Notes: a model not told the origin generated them from the letters alone. A stretch of DNA of 19,438 nucleotides from Alphaproteobacteria bacterium (GCA_009936885.1 JAACDT010000090.1:1-19438); one strand, 5' to 3'. Shown: positions 1 to 8,650, counted from the stretch's first letter. Numbers and translations: made by a program.

Positions 1-1
1 A

Positions 2-328
2 GATTGCAAAGATGATATGCGAATTGTAAAGGAAGAGATTTTTGGGCCTGTTATGGCAGTATTAAGTTTTAGGGGTGAGGAAGAGGTTATTGAGAGGGCG
101 AATAACACCCCATTTGGGTTAGGGGCAGGAATAATGACTTCTGATCTATCACGGGCGCACCGTGTTGCAGATAAGCTTGATGCTGGTAATATTTGGATAA
201 ATAGTTACAACCTAATTCCCCCTGACTGGCCTTTTGGAGGTGTCAAGCAATCTGGTTTTGGTAGAGAATCCTCGGTTTTTGCTCTTGAAAGCTACAGCCA
301 AGTAAAAGCAACCTATATTCAATATTAG
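2..328 (+). CDS. NAD(P)-dependent aldehyde dehydrogenase, betaine-aldehyde-dehydrogenase-like (C-terminal part, cut by the window edge)
   Basis: The frame is open from base 2, so this is the last ~108 residues of a ~480-500-aa aldehyde dehydrogenase. The first in-window ATG (17) is internal, not the start. Visible ALDH landmarks are the EEIFGPV segment, a [13 protein letters not shown] stretch, WINSYN, and the C-terminal [14 protein letters not shown] motif that closes the catalytic domain. The tail [14 protein letters not shown] resembles the end of E. coli BetB (a SYTQVKSIQVE-type ending, from memory), so a betaine-aldehyde or other amino/semialdehyde substrate is plausible. Catalytic Cys and Glu lie outside the window. 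A soluble cytoplasmic NAD(P)-enzyme is expected. The gene ends 25 nt before the convergent DMT transporter. The family is certain; the substrate is not. Confidence 0.85.
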   Translation, partial: DCKDDMRIVKEEIFGPVMAVLSFRGEEEVIERANNTPFGLGAGIMTSDLSRAHRVADKLDAGNIWINSYNLIPPDWPFGGVKQSGFGRESSVFALESYSQVKATYIQY

Positions 329-339
329 GGAGCCCCTAA
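325..339. terminator. Short hairpin between convergent ALDH and DMT genes
   Basis: TTAGGG-AGC-CCCTAA forms a 6-bp stem with a 3-nt loop overlapping the ALDH stop codon (326-328), in a 25-nt gap between convergent genes. No good T-tract follows on either strand, so it would be a weak terminator at best. Confidence 0.3.
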
Positions 340-353
340 ATCGCATGGCTTAG

Positions 354-1262
354 TTATGTTGTAAGTTTTGCTTCTTCAGGTACAGTTTTTGTTTTACGAA
401 GAAATTCGCGCCAAACAATTACAAGACAGCTCAGAAAAATAGCAGAAGCGCCAATAAGTTCAAAGACCGTTGGTATTTCGGCAAAGTAAAAATATCCAGC
501 TATGCCAGCGACAGGGAGTTGCAAGTATCTAAGCGTTGTTACAACAACAGCGTCTGCATGCCGATAAGCAAGAGTGACTGATAGTTGAAGGAAAGATGCA
601 ATTACCCCGAGCACTAACAATAAAATCCAAATATCTGCGTTGTGTAAAAAATTAATTGGAATTGGAAAAATAGTTGTACCTACTAATGCAACGATAATAG
701 AGCCAGCACAATTATGCACTAAGGTAACCGAAACAGGAGAATCTGATTTTCCAAGCTTTCTTAATATAATTGACAAAGCAGCACCTGTAAGTGCAGCAGC
801 AATGCCAAATATGACCCCATAACTAACCGAGCTGGAAAACGGATTAGTAATAATTAATACGCCTACCATTCCTAAGATAACAGCTGACCAGCGATAAATA
901 CCTATTCTTTCGTTTAAAAATACTGGGGAAGCAAGTGTCACAAATATAATTGAGCTTTGAAATAGTGCAGTAGCTAAGCCAAGAGACATATTCTGAATTG
1001 CAAGAAACCAAAGGCTTATTCCAGTTAAGCCCAAAACAACTCTAAGGCTCATTGTTAATTTATTATTGATGAAAAATAGGCGGTATTGATGAATTGCGAA
1101 GGCAAAAACAAATAAAATAGGAAGAGAGAACCAAAAGCGGGATATCAGAATATGAATAATGGCTATATCATCTTGAGCCAATATTTTAACTAGCATACTT
1201 GTTACCACACTTAAAATAACGGTGAGGGTGGAGAATAGGACACCTTTGGCAATCTCTGTCAT
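354..1262 (-). CDS. DMT-superfamily (EamA) transporter
   Basis: This is a 302-aa, very hydrophobic protein. It has about ten predicted transmembrane segments arranged as two repeats of an EamA-type five-helix unit, the usual size for 10-TMS drug/metabolite transporters. Diagnostic stretches include the start of helix 3 (RVVLGLTGISLWFLAIQNM), the end of repeat 1 (RWSAVILGMVGVLIITNPF) and the repeat-2 end VAGIAGYFYFAEIPTVFELIGA. The short C-terminus (REFLRKTKTVPEEAKLTT) is charged and cytoplasmic. Family members export or import small metabolites such as amino acids; the substrate cannot be read from sequence. The ATG at 1262 has only a weak ribosome-binding site. The gene is divergent from a second EamA transporter across a 159-bp gap. 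Its position beside amine/betaine catabolic genes suggests a related solute, but that is inference. Confidence 0.85.
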   Translation of the reverse strand: MTEIAKGVLFSTLTVILSVVTSMLVKILAQDDIAIIHILISRFWFSLPILFVFAFAIHQYRLFFINNKLTMSLRVVLGLTGISLWFLAIQNMSLGLATALFQSSIIFVTLASPVFLNERIGIYRWSAVILGMVGVLIITNPFSSSVSYGVIFGIAAALTGAALSIILRKLGKSDSPVSVTLVHNCAGSIIVALVGTTIFPIPINFLHNADIWILLLVLGVIASFLQLSVTLAYRHADAVVVTTLRYLQLPVAGIAGYFYFAEIPTVFELIGASAIFLSCLVIVWREFLRKTKTVPEEAKLTT

Positions 1263-1358
1263 TCTGTTCGCTTTTTCAGTAATAAAAGGTGGAAGTATAC
1301 CCTAAATTAGAAATCATATATAGCAGAATAGAGGCACCTTATAATATCTTGTTAGTGA

Positions 1359-1389
1359 TTGACTAAAAAACTTACCTATAGTTTATGAT
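1359..1389 (+). promoter_or_regulatory. Possible sigma-70-type promoter for the rightward DMT transporter
   Basis: TTGACT (1359-1364) and TATGAT (1384-1389) are separated by 19 nt, about 33 nt before the ATG at 1422. The spacer is long, so this is weak. A TATTAT-type box on the opposite strand near 1340-1346 could serve the divergent gene. Nothing else is recognisable in the 1263-1421 gap. Confidence 0.3.
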
Positions 1390-1421
1390 TTGCAGGTCAG
1401 TCAGCATTTAAAGGGCGGTTT

Positions 1422-2303
1422 ATGAGTAAATATGCAGGATCGCTTTTTGGGCTTATAGCATTTAGTCTGTTAGCGATACATGATGTTTTTGTTAAGCTTC
1501 TATCTGTACATTATCTACCTTTTCAGATTGTTTTTATTGCCTCATTAATGGCAATACCATTAGCGCTTTCAATCCTTCCTTTTTTCTCAGACATCACATC
1601 GTTTAAGCCTATTTTTCCAAAATTAATGATTATGCGCGTAATCGCGATGACACTCACCTCTGTAAGTGTTTTTTTTGCAATATCTTCAATACCGTTGACA
1701 GAGCTATATGCATTGCTTTTCTCAGCGCCCATTCTAATTACGGCGCTTTCAGCGCCTATTCTAGGCGAGCCAGTTGGATGGCGTAGATGGCTAGCAGTTC
1801 TTTTTGGGTTTTGCGGTGTGTTAGTTGTTTTGCAACCTACTTTATCTGTTCCTCATTTTGGGCATTTAGGGGCGCTAATCGCTGCATTTGGCATTGCCTT
1901 TAATTCAATTTTGCTACGCAAACTCGGGGATAAGGAGCAGGTGGCATTAGTGCTTGTTTATCCATTAATTGGAAATGTGTTTATAATGGGCTTTATATCC
2001 GTATTTATGTATGAGCCAATGCCGATAGAGCATCTAGGACTATCATTTCTGGTAGCTGTGTTTTCGGGGATAGCTATGTCTCTTATTATCTTTGCATACC
2101 GAATTTCTAAAGCAGTACTTGTTGCCCCGATGCAATATTCCCAAATCATATCGGGGTCATTTCTGGGATGGTTATTTTTCGCTGAGAAGGTTGAGCTTCA
2201 TGTAATGGTTGGCGCTACTGTCATTATTGGCAGTGGGTTTTTTATATTTGTAAGAGAAGCAAACAAGAAAATCCCAGCCTCTATCTCACAAAGGCCGATT
2301 TAG
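1422..2303 (+). CDS. DMT-superfamily (EamA) transporter
   Basis: This is a 293-aa membrane protein with about ten hydrophobic helices in two EamA repeats. Landmarks are the N-terminal LFGLIAFSLLAIHDVFVKLL, the helix-4 region IPLTELYALLFSAPILITAL followed by LGEPVGWRRWLAVLFGFCGV, and the repeat-2 match PMQYSQIISGSFLGWLFFAE. The E-rich loop plus GW..FAE signature is typical of the family. The start ATG is preceded by AAGGGCGG at 1411-1418. It is a distant paralogue of the leftward gene at 354-1262, and the two face away from each other. Its last ~23 nt overlap, on the other strand, the end of the decayed DUF3422 gene. Substrate unknown; inner-membrane location inferred from hydrophobicity. Confidence 0.87.
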   Translation: MSKYAGSLFGLIAFSLLAIHDVFVKLLSVHYLPFQIVFIASLMAIPLALSILPFFSDITSFKPIFPKLMIMRVIAMTLTSVSVFFAISSIPLTELYALLFSAPILITALSAPILGEPVGWRRWLAVLFGFCGVLVVLQPTLSVPHFGHLGALIAAFGIAFNSILLRKLGDKEQVALVLVYPLIGNVFIMGFISVFMYEPMPIEHLGLSFLVAVFSGIAMSLIIFAYRISKAVLVAPMQYSQIISGSFLGWLFFAEKVELHVMVGATVIIGSGFFIFVREANKKIPASISQRPI

Positions 2304-3627
2304 CCAACACATTAATTATCCCCTTATTTTTTTTGGATATAGAGCGATGCTTCTTACGTGTTGCTTGGTTAATAATTGTGTAGATAATAAATGCAACAAT
2401 AGGAACAGATAACGCTTTTATCTGCGGTACTGCTAATGGTAGATACTGACTGGGTATTGTAGTTGCAATATACTCGACAAGTCTGACCCCATAATAGGCA
2501 CCTGCAATTGCAAACAACCCCTCAACAGTCTGTTGCAGTCTTAGCTGTGTTGATGCCTCTTATCCATAGAGGCAAGCAAAGCGGTATTTTGATTTTGTAT
2601 CATGGTTTCCGTTTAAGCACACAAAAGTGAGCCAGCATGAGCTACACGTTCTGAGACTGAAATTAGTCTCTCACCAAAAGCAATGCAAGTCTGCATAGCA
2701 GGAAGCATTCGTCTATTTAAAAAACCAAGTATACTCTGAAATCCATCAAGACGATACATATTAAGACCAGATACCCGCGCGAAAAAGATTTCCTGATATG
2801 CTTTTGTTGCTGATAGCCTGTAAGAGGTTACAGCCGACATCTCTTCTATGCGCGCGGCTATTTTTGATAATCTTGGAAGAAGGGCATCTACATCGTTTGA
2901 TTCAACGTCAATTTGCCAACTTAAATTTTGAATTAGCTCTTGAAGCTCTTTTTCCATAGCTGAGAGTTCGCTCATTCGGCTTTTGACATTGGGTATCCTA
3001 AAAATCGTTAAAATCTGGTATGTTTCTAGTTTTCACAACCTCAAAATTGATCTGCCAACCAAATCAGGATTAAGACTGTTATTTAGAAATATAACTCGGG
3101 AAAAACCCGTATTATCTATATCAAAGCTAAAATGAAGTTGCCCAGCCCTCTCATAAATCTGGGAAGAGCCTGAATTATCAACTGCTAGCAACTCGTATAT
3201 TGCATCTGATGTAATCGAATCTCCCTCAAAATCACCAATTTCAAGCCATATTGCGTGGAATACCGGTACTGGAATTGTATTTATTATTTCAAAGGGAAGG
3301 AACGATGCAACATCTTTGTTAAACGCGAAAACAGGTAGTCCCATGTTTCCCGTATTATCATTTACAATAAATGTAATCGTAACAAATTCTGTATGACGCT
3401 CTATCCTGAGAATAAAATGCTCTAAGACTTCGCGTCTAAATTTCTCACTATTTTCAATGATAGTGACAGAACAATCTTAAGCCAGCAATTTATATGGGCA
3501 AGTATGGAGCTGTCATTTCCTTCAAATAGAAAAATATAACGAATTAACCTGCCTGTGCCGTCATAGCCGAAGAAGGGGGGGTATGTAACTCATTTGATAA
3601 GGCGCGCCGGAGCGGATGTTGCTGCAT
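2281..3627 (-). pseudogene. Decayed DUF3422-family membrane-anchored protein gene
   Basis: Reading right to left, pieces of one ~420-aa DUF3422 protein occur in order but in different frames. From an ATG at 3627 comes an N-terminus with HPLRRALSNELH, stopping at 3544-3546. A second frame (about 3570-3450) carries LIRYIFLFEGN. A third carries FILRIERHTEFVTITF and LPFEIINTIPVPVFHAIWLE and stops near 3033. A fourth resumes with EVVKTRNIPDFNDF and runs through MSAVTSYRLSATKAYQE and LGFLNRRMLPAMQTC to an in-frame TAA at 2613-2615. Past that stop the same frame continues to NTALLASMDK, and another shift (about 2558-2564) restores TQLRLQQTVEGLFAIAGAYY and the C-terminal membrane helices. That makes about four frameshifts and one nonsense codon. 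One shift lies near a run of seven C (minus strand). Neighbouring genes are intact, which argues for real decay. The normal function of DUF3422 is unknown to me. Confidence 0.85.
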
Positions 3628-3930
3628 AGTAATGTTAGCTTACCCTTAGTAAAAGTCGTAAAAACATATATTTGAATTTTCGGCCATAGTGTGGGCTTAG
3701 TCAAATATTATCTCTAAATTGTTTCCTAAATTGGGGTTGAATTTGTCGGATGATAATTTCTCTATGTAGAAATTATTTAAAATAAGAGACCTATTTTTAT
3801 TTAAACTGTGAAAAACTAACCTACATCGGAAATAATTTTGTCGCGATTTGAAAAAATCAATAGACAAAATTATCGATAAAGTTAACATTAAAAGGCTAAC
3901 ATTGGTTACCATTGGACATAAGGAAAAATA
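3628..3930. other. AT-rich gap before the molybdenum-hydroxylase operon
   Basis: This very AT-rich stretch holds no convincing gene. A 71-codon frame on the minus strand (3697-3912) has low-complexity composition and no family resemblance. An imperfect AT-rich inverted repeat (TTTAAAATA...TTTATTTAAA) lies at about 3774-3806. The only useful signals are the promoter candidate and ribosome-binding site immediately before 3931. Confidence 0.5.
3861..3888 (+). promoter_or_regulatory. Candidate promoter of the coxMSL-type operon
   Basis: TAGACA (3861-3866) matches five of six -35 bases, and TAACAT (3883-3888) lies 16 nt further on as a possible -10. Transcription would start near 3895. The TAAGGA ribosome-binding site at 3919-3924 is 6 nt from the ATG at 3931. 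Confidence 0.35.
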
Positions 3931-4785
3931 ATGAAGGCATCTGCTTTTACATATTATAAGCCAAATTCTCTCGAAGATGCGCTTGGATTATTGCAAAATG
4001 AGGAAGACGCAAAAGTGCTTGCAGGGGGCCAGTCATTAATGCCGATGCTGAATATGCGATTTGTTCAGCCAGAGACGATAATTGATGTAAATGGAATAGA
4101 TGAGCTAGCAAGAATTAGCGTAACGGATAAACTAGAGATAGGGGCATTAACACGCCAAAAAACACTAGCGAAAGACCCGACAATAAGACAGCATTTGCCA
4201 ATTATGCAGGAAGCTTTGACATGGGTTGGTCATTTTCAAACTCAGTCGCGTGGTACAATTGGCGGAAGTTTGTGTCATTTAGATCCTGCAGCTGAATTGC
4301 CGATGGTTGCGCTTTTATATGATGCCGAGTTGCAGGTTGCTTCAGCTTCAGGAATACGCTCCATACCAATGCAAGAATGGGCGCTTGCTTATATGATGCC
4401 CTCTATTAGTCATGATGAATTACTTACCAAAATAATAATAAAGCCATGGCAGGGTTCCCATGGATATGGTTTTCAGGAATTTGCAAGAAGGCATGGGGAT
4501 TTTGCCATTGCCGCTGCAGGATGTTTGATAAAAATAGATAATAATATTATCGAAGATATAGCAATTTCTATTGGTGGTGTTGAGGATGTGCCTCGTCGAT
4601 TCACGGAATGCGAAGATGTATTGCGAGCGATAAAGTATGATATTGATGATATAAAAATGCAGGTTCTTAAGCCATTAAGCAAAATAAATTACTTGGATGA
4701 TAGTCTTGTTACAGGCGCTTATAGACGCAGATTACTAAGGGGATTGCTGATACGCGCAGTAGAGCAAGCAGCAGGCAGATCATAA
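3931..4785 (+). CDS. Xanthine dehydrogenase family, FAD-binding subunit (CoxM-like)
   Basis: This 284-aa subunit matches the usual ~280-290 aa of CoxM-type flavoproteins. The two FAD-binding signatures are present: AGGQSLMPML at residues 31-40 and TIGGSLCHLDPA at 109-120. The N-terminal FAD_binding_5 domain (about 1-170) is followed by a CO_deh_flav_C domain, with SIGGVEDVPRRF near residue 213. It would pass electrons from the 2Fe-2S subunit through FAD to an acceptor, in a cytoplasmic (LMS)2 complex with the next two gene products. It is the first gene of the operon (order M-S-L), 25 nt before the 2Fe-2S gene, with a good ribosome-binding site. The family is clear. The substrate is set by the large subunit and is not known. 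Confidence 0.92.
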   Translation: MKASAFTYYKPNSLEDALGLLQNEEDAKVLAGGQSLMPMLNMRFVQPETIIDVNGIDELARISVTDKLEIGALTRQKTLAKDPTIRQHLPIMQEALTWVGHFQTQSRGTIGGSLCHLDPAAELPMVALLYDAELQVASASGIRSIPMQEWALAYMMPSISHDELLTKIIIKPWQGSHGYGFQEFARRHGDFAIAAAGCLIKIDNNIIEDIAISIGGVEDVPRRFTECEDVLRAIKYDIDDIKMQVLKPLSKINYLDDSLVTGAYRRRLLRGLLIRAVEQAAGRS

Positions 4786-4810
4786 TCTGTGTAAAAAGGG
4801 AGACATAAAG

Positions 4811-5290
4811 ATGCAAGAACATGAAGTTCAGATGCATGTAAATGGCAAAGTTGTGTCAGGCAAGGTTGAATCACGGACTCATTTGGGAGATTTCTTGCGC
4901 CAGTCAGCGGGTCTTACCGGGACCCATCTTGGATGCGAACATGGTGTTTGTGGGGCTTGCACTGTTATCGTTGATGGAGATGCGGTGCGTTCTTGTTTGA
5001 TGCTTGCTGTGCAGGCAGATAATTGTGAAGTAACAACCATAGAAGGAATTGCAGAAGCAGATGGAACACTTCATCCTTTGCAAGAAGCTTTTCGTAATAA
5101 TCACGCCTTGCAATGCGGTTTTTGCACAGCAGGGATGATTACCTCACTCCACGCATTTTTATCTGAAAACCCTAACCGAAGCGAAACCGAAATAAGAGAA
5201 GCTATTTCAGGCAATATTTGCCGTTGTACAGGATATCAGGGAATTGTATCAGCTGCGATGGAAGCAGCTGAGAAGCTAGCTAAAAGATAG
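4811..5290 (+). CDS. Xanthine dehydrogenase family, (2Fe-2S)-binding subunit (CoxS-like)
   Basis: This is a 159-aa subunit, the normal size for CoxS-type proteins. The plant-type ferredoxin cluster ligands are Cys42, Cys47, Cys50 and Cys62 (GCEHGVCGAC...SC). The second, helical cluster ligands are Cys102, Cys105, Cys137 and Cys139 (QCGFC...ICRCTGYQ). All eight cysteines are present, so both clusters should form. It shuttles electrons from the molybdenum centre of the large subunit to the FAD subunit. An AAGGGAG ribosome-binding site lies just before the ATG, and only 11 nt separate its stop from the large-subunit gene. There is no signal peptide, so the complex should be cytoplasmic. Confidence 0.95.
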   Translation: MQEHEVQMHVNGKVVSGKVESRTHLGDFLRQSAGLTGTHLGCEHGVCGACTVIVDGDAVRSCLMLAVQADNCEVTTIEGIAEADGTLHPLQEAFRNNHALQCGFCTAGMITSLHAFLSENPNRSETEIREAISGNICRCTGYQGIVSAAMEAAEKLAKR

Positions 5291-5301
5291 GATTTAAGAA
5301 G

Positions 5302-7644
5302 ATGGGTGTAAGACAAATTGGTGCAAGGGTGCAACGGGTTGAGGATGAACATTTAATCCGCGGTGATGGCAAATATGTAGATGATATTCAACTCCCCGGT
5401 ATGGCATATGCGGCGTTCCTGCGCTCTTCTATGGCGCATGCCAAAATCAAAATTACAGATATATCAGCAGCTAAGGGGCTTCCAGGGGTGTATGCAGTTC
5501 TTACCTATGATACGTTGCCATCGTCTCTTGTAAGCAAAACACAATTAGAAACATACCCAGCCCCCATTATCAAACAAAGTGTTTGTCCAGATCTCCTCGC
5601 TAGTGAAGAAGTCGCTCATGTTGGCCAAGCGATTGCGATGGTTGTTGCAAGCTCTAGGCATATTGCTGAAGATGCATGCGAGCTTATACAAGTGGATTAC
5701 ACAGCACTTAGCGTAGCCGTTGATGTGGTTGAGGCTGCTAAGCCAGAAGGGCCACTTGCCCATAGTCATTTAAAAGACAATATTGCTGCTTCAATTGAAA
5801 CCAAGTTTGGTGATGTTGAGGCCGCTTTTTCTGAATGCGATGATACGCTTAAGTTAAAATTCAAACAACATCGCGGCGGATGCCATGCAATGGAATGCAG
5901 AGGGGTGCTTGGGGACTGGCAACAGCAATTAGGTGAGTTGACGCTATATTCATCTACTCAATGTCCCTATCTTGTTCGCAGAATGGTCTCAAGACAGCTA
6001 GATTGTCCTGAAAGCTCAATCAGGGTGATAGCCCCCGATGTTGGAGGCGGTTTTGGCCCAAAGGCTGGCTATTATCCAGAAGAAGCGTTAATCGCCATTG
6101 CAACCAAGGAGCTACGCCGGCCCGTAAAGTGGACGGAAGATAGAAGAGAACATTTTACAGCAACTAATCAGCAAAGAGACCAGATTTGGGAGCTGGAGGT
6201 TGGTTTTAAAAAAACAGGAGAAATTACCGCGATAAAAGGACATGTTACACATGATAGTGGCGCTTTCTTAAATTATGGTTTGCTGCTATCGGCTACTACG
6301 CTTATGCCATTGCCTGGGCCGTATAAAATAAAGAACCTTCATGTTACCTTGAATACTGTCTACACAAATACGGTATCCACCAGTCCTGTTCGCGGAGCAG
6401 GCAGGCCAAATGCAGCATATGCAATGGACAGAGTGATCGACGCTGTTGCGCGCCACTTATCCATTGACCCTGCCGATATGAGACATATTAATTTGGTAAA
6501 GAATGAAGATTTTCCGTATCAGCCAGGCTCCAAGCATAGAAACGGCTCTATGATGACTTATGATAGTGGTGACTATACAGGTATGCTGGCAATGGTTAAG
6601 GAAATGGCGGATTATGATAATTTTCGTCAAGAGCAAAAACAAGCAAGAGCAAATGGGAAATACCTCGGCATCGGGCTTGCTTGCTTTATTGAAGATACGG
6701 GGATGGGGCCTTATGAAGGGGTGAATGTGCGCGTTGATGTTACTGGCAATGTGATAGCCTCAACAGGCGCTGCAAGCCAAGGGCAGGGGCATGCAACCGT
6801 AATTGCGCAAGTCATAGCAGAAGAGCTTGATATCGAAATCAACAAAATTAGAGTAGAGTCAGGGGATACAGGCAAATTTCCACATGGAATTGGCGCTATT
6901 GGAAGCAGAACAGGTGTGAATGTTGGCCTGTCTGCAAATGATGCCTCAAGTCAGGTAAAGAAAAAGGCATTAAAACTCGCCTCTATCCTTCTTGATAAGA
7001 ATGAAGATACGTTAGAGTTATCAGATGGTGCAGTGCGAGTTCGCTCTGATTCAAACCAATTTATAACACTTGCCGACCTTGCATTACAATTATCACCAGC
7101 GGTTGCAGGTAAACTTCCCGATGGATTTGATAGCGCAGGTCTAGAAGCTGTGTCTTATCTTTCATCAGACTATATGCCTCACTCTAGTGGTGCAAATATC
7201 GCAAAGGTCGAAGTTGATATTGTAACAGGCGGTATTAAAATCCTTGATTATTATGTAGTTCATGATTGTGGCAGGATACTAAATCCAATGATCGTCGATG
7301 GTCAGATTATTGGCGGTGTTGTGCATGGCATTGGAAACGCGATGTTTGAGCAGATGGTATATGATGATGCAGGCAACCCGATGACCACTAATTATGGGGA
7401 TTATCTATTGCCATTAGCCTCGGAGATGCCAGAAATTCATGTTGCGCATATTGAGACACCATCACCAGCAAACCCGATGGGGCTAAAAGGTGCTGGAGAA
7501 GGCGGAACCATCCCTGCAATTGGAGCGATGATAAATGCTATTGAAGATGCATTAACACCGTTCGATGCTTATATTGCACAATATCCCGTAACACCAGAAT
7601 ATATCCTTGAACTTGTTGATTCTGAAAAAATAGCAGCTGAATAA
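5302..7644 (+). CDS. Xanthine dehydrogenase family, molybdopterin-binding large subunit (CoxL-like, not a form-I CO dehydrogenase)
   Basis: This is a 780-aa catalytic subunit of a molybdenum hydroxylase. The N-terminal Ald_Xan_dh_C domain starts with GARVQRVEDEHLIRGDGKYV (7-26). The molybdopterin-cytosine-dinucleotide loop VGGGFGPKAGYYPEEA spans about 247-262. The active-site loop is SPVRGAGRP (361-369), and the conserved catalytic Glu is in GAGEGG (730-735, Glu733). Form-I CO dehydrogenases have an AYxCSFR loop with a copper-binding Cys. Here the loop is VRGAGR without Cys, like form-II CoxL and many N-heterocycle hydroxylases, so CO oxidation is not supported. The expected reaction is water-derived hydroxylation of a carbon centre, often next to a ring nitrogen. 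No CoxD/E/F/G maturation genes lie in the window. It converges on the Gfo/Idh gene with 22 nt between stops. Exact substrate unknown. Confidence 0.92.
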   Translation: MGVRQIGARVQRVEDEHLIRGDGKYVDDIQLPGMAYAAFLRSSMAHAKIKITDISAAKGLPGVYAVLTYDTLPSSLVSKTQLETYPAPIIKQSVCPDLLASEEVAHVGQAIAMVVASSRHIAEDACELIQVDYTALSVAVDVVEAAKPEGPLAHSHLKDNIAASIETKFGDVEAAFSECDDTLKLKFKQHRGGCHAMECRGVLGDWQQQLGELTLYSSTQCPYLVRRMVSRQLDCPESSIRVIAPDVGGGFGPKAGYYPEEALIAIATKELRRPVKWTEDRREHFTATNQQRDQIWELEVGFKKTGEITAIKGHVTHDSGAFLNYGLLLSATTLMPLPGPYKIKNLHVTLNTVYTNTVSTSPVRGAGRPNAAYAMDRVIDAVARHLSIDPADMRHINLVKNEDFPYQPGSKHRNGSMMTYDSGDYTGMLAMVKEMADYDNFRQEQKQARANGKYLGIGLACFIEDTGMGPYEGVNVRVDVTGNVIASTGAASQGQGHATVIAQVIAEELDIEINKIRVESGDTGKFPHGIGAIGSRTGVNVGLSANDASSQVKKKALKLASILLDKNEDTLELSDGAVRVRSDSNQFITLADLALQLSPAVAGKLPDGFDSAGLEAVSYLSSDYMPHSSGANIAKVEVDIVTGGIKILDYYVVHDCGRILNPMIVDGQIIGGVVHGIGNAMFEQMVYDDAGNPMTTNYGDYLLPLASEMPEIHVAHIETPSPANPMGLKGAGEGGTIPAIGAMINAIEDALTPFDAYIAQYPVTPEYILELVDSEKIAAE

Positions 7645-7666
7645 GGCTAGAATATTGCGCCTTATT
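7640..7666. terminator. Bidirectional terminator-like hairpin between convergent operons
   Basis: AATAAGGC (7640-7647) and GCCTTATT (7659-7666) form a perfect 8-bp stem with an 11-nt loop. The stem overlaps the large-subunit stop codon and abuts the Gfo/Idh stop. A-rich and T-rich arm ends make it usable from both sides, although the stem is short and the T-run is only three bases. Confidence 0.5.
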
Positions 7667-8599
7667 TCAAGTGCGAGTGGTTAGGAGCTCTTGCAGAAGG
7701 GCGCAAATCTGCTTGCTAGTGGTGAAATTTGGTTTGGTTTGGTTTTGGCAAGAAGTAATAAACTCATTCAACATGAGCGCATATTGATTGCAAGGCTCAA
7801 ACGCTAGTTTTGTGCCCTCTCCAAGCTCTCCTAAAGCCCAGCTTGCAGTTGCAATCTCGTCTGGGTTAAAAGGCGTATCAAGTCGCGCCCAGCCGTTATT
7901 GCTGGTGAGGTGAACAGTTTGTGATAATGCCATCGCGCTTGAAACCTGCATTGAAAGACGTCTGCCTTCGCCAAAATCAAGAAGTGCATTCATTGTTTTC
8001 TCAACATCAAGATGCGGCTCCATTGGCATATCACAGAATAATAATTGTGGCTTGCTTTCAAAAATCATCATGCCTGCAAGTAGAGTATAACCAGCAATAT
8101 CTAATACAGGTCCGCCTCCCATATAGGCATAGTTTCTAACATTTCCCTCAGCTCTTGGTGGATAGGAAAATGTTGCAGATATATGCATGGCAGTTCCTAT
8201 ATCAATCTTTTTTAGCCAGTTCCATTGCGGATGAGAGCGCACCATAAAAGCTTCATAGAAATAACGATTATTAGCCATTGCAGCTTCTTCAACAGCATCA
8301 ATTTCAGATAAGGATAATGCCATTGGCTTCTCACAAAGAACATGTTTGCCAGCGTTTAACGCGTCGATACTCCATTTTGCATGCAAGTGATTGGGAAGCG
8401 GGATATATACTGCCTCTACGTCAGTATCTGCAAGCACATCCTCATATCGGCCTACCTTTACAGATTTATCATAAAACCCATCAGTAAGGGTTTGCGGGTT
8501 GCGTGTGCCAAGATGCACAAACGAACACCCAGCTTGGTGCAGTGCTGGAATTAATTGATTACGTGAAATCTTTGCATCCCCTAATATTCCAAAATTCAT
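7667..8599 (-). CDS. Gfo/Idh/MocA-family NAD(P)-dependent oxidoreductase
   Basis: This is a 310-aa protein, slightly short for the family (usually 330-390). The N-terminal Rossmann fold begins with GILGDAKISR (4-13), and the family stretch VYIPLPNHLHAKW lies near 64-76. The EKP motif (CEKPMAL, about 89-95) positions the cofactor and catalytic lysine. The C-terminal GFO_IDH_MocA_C domain includes YMGGGPVLDIAGY. Members oxidise or reduce hydroxyl/keto groups of sugars, cyclitols, dihydrodiols or imines, so function cannot be set from family alone. A GGAG ribosome-binding site is 6 nt from the ATG. It is the last gene of the leftward run, 51 nt after the DUF3726 gene, and probably co-transcribed with it. 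It could act on the product of the adjacent hydroxylase, which is inference. Confidence 0.85.
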   Translation of the reverse strand: MNFGILGDAKISRNQLIPALHQAGCSFVHLGTRNPQTLTDGFYDKSVKVGRYEDVLADTDVEAVYIPLPNHLHAKWSIDALNAGKHVLCEKPMALSLSEIDAVEEAAMANNRYFYEAFMVRSHPQWNWLKKIDIGTAMHISATFSYPPRAEGNVRNYAYMGGGPVLDIAGYTLLAGMMIFESKPQLLFCDMPMEPHLDVEKTMNALLDFGEGRRLSMQVSSAMALSQTVHLTSNNGWARLDTPFNPDEIATASWALGELGEGTKLAFEPCNQYALMLNEFITSCQNQTKPNFTTSKQICALLQELLTTRT

Positions 8600-8650
8600 T
8601 CAACGCTCCGTTCCATAAAAAAGTGCTTATGAAATGTTAACAAAAGGATT

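Noticed and set aside
2613..3344. Two separate small hypothetical genes at 2613-2975 and 3033-3344
   Set aside because: Both are consecutive fragments of one DUF3422 protein in different frames, with further fragments on either side.
3697..3912. 71-codon minus-strand frame before the molybdenum-hydroxylase operon
   Set aside because: AT-driven, Asn/Leu/Ser/Phe-rich, no family resemblance, and it overlaps the likely promoter of the operon.
5302..7644. True aerobic CO dehydrogenase (form-I CoxL)
   Set aside because: The active-site loop lacks the AYxCSFR cysteine and no Cox maturation genes are present.
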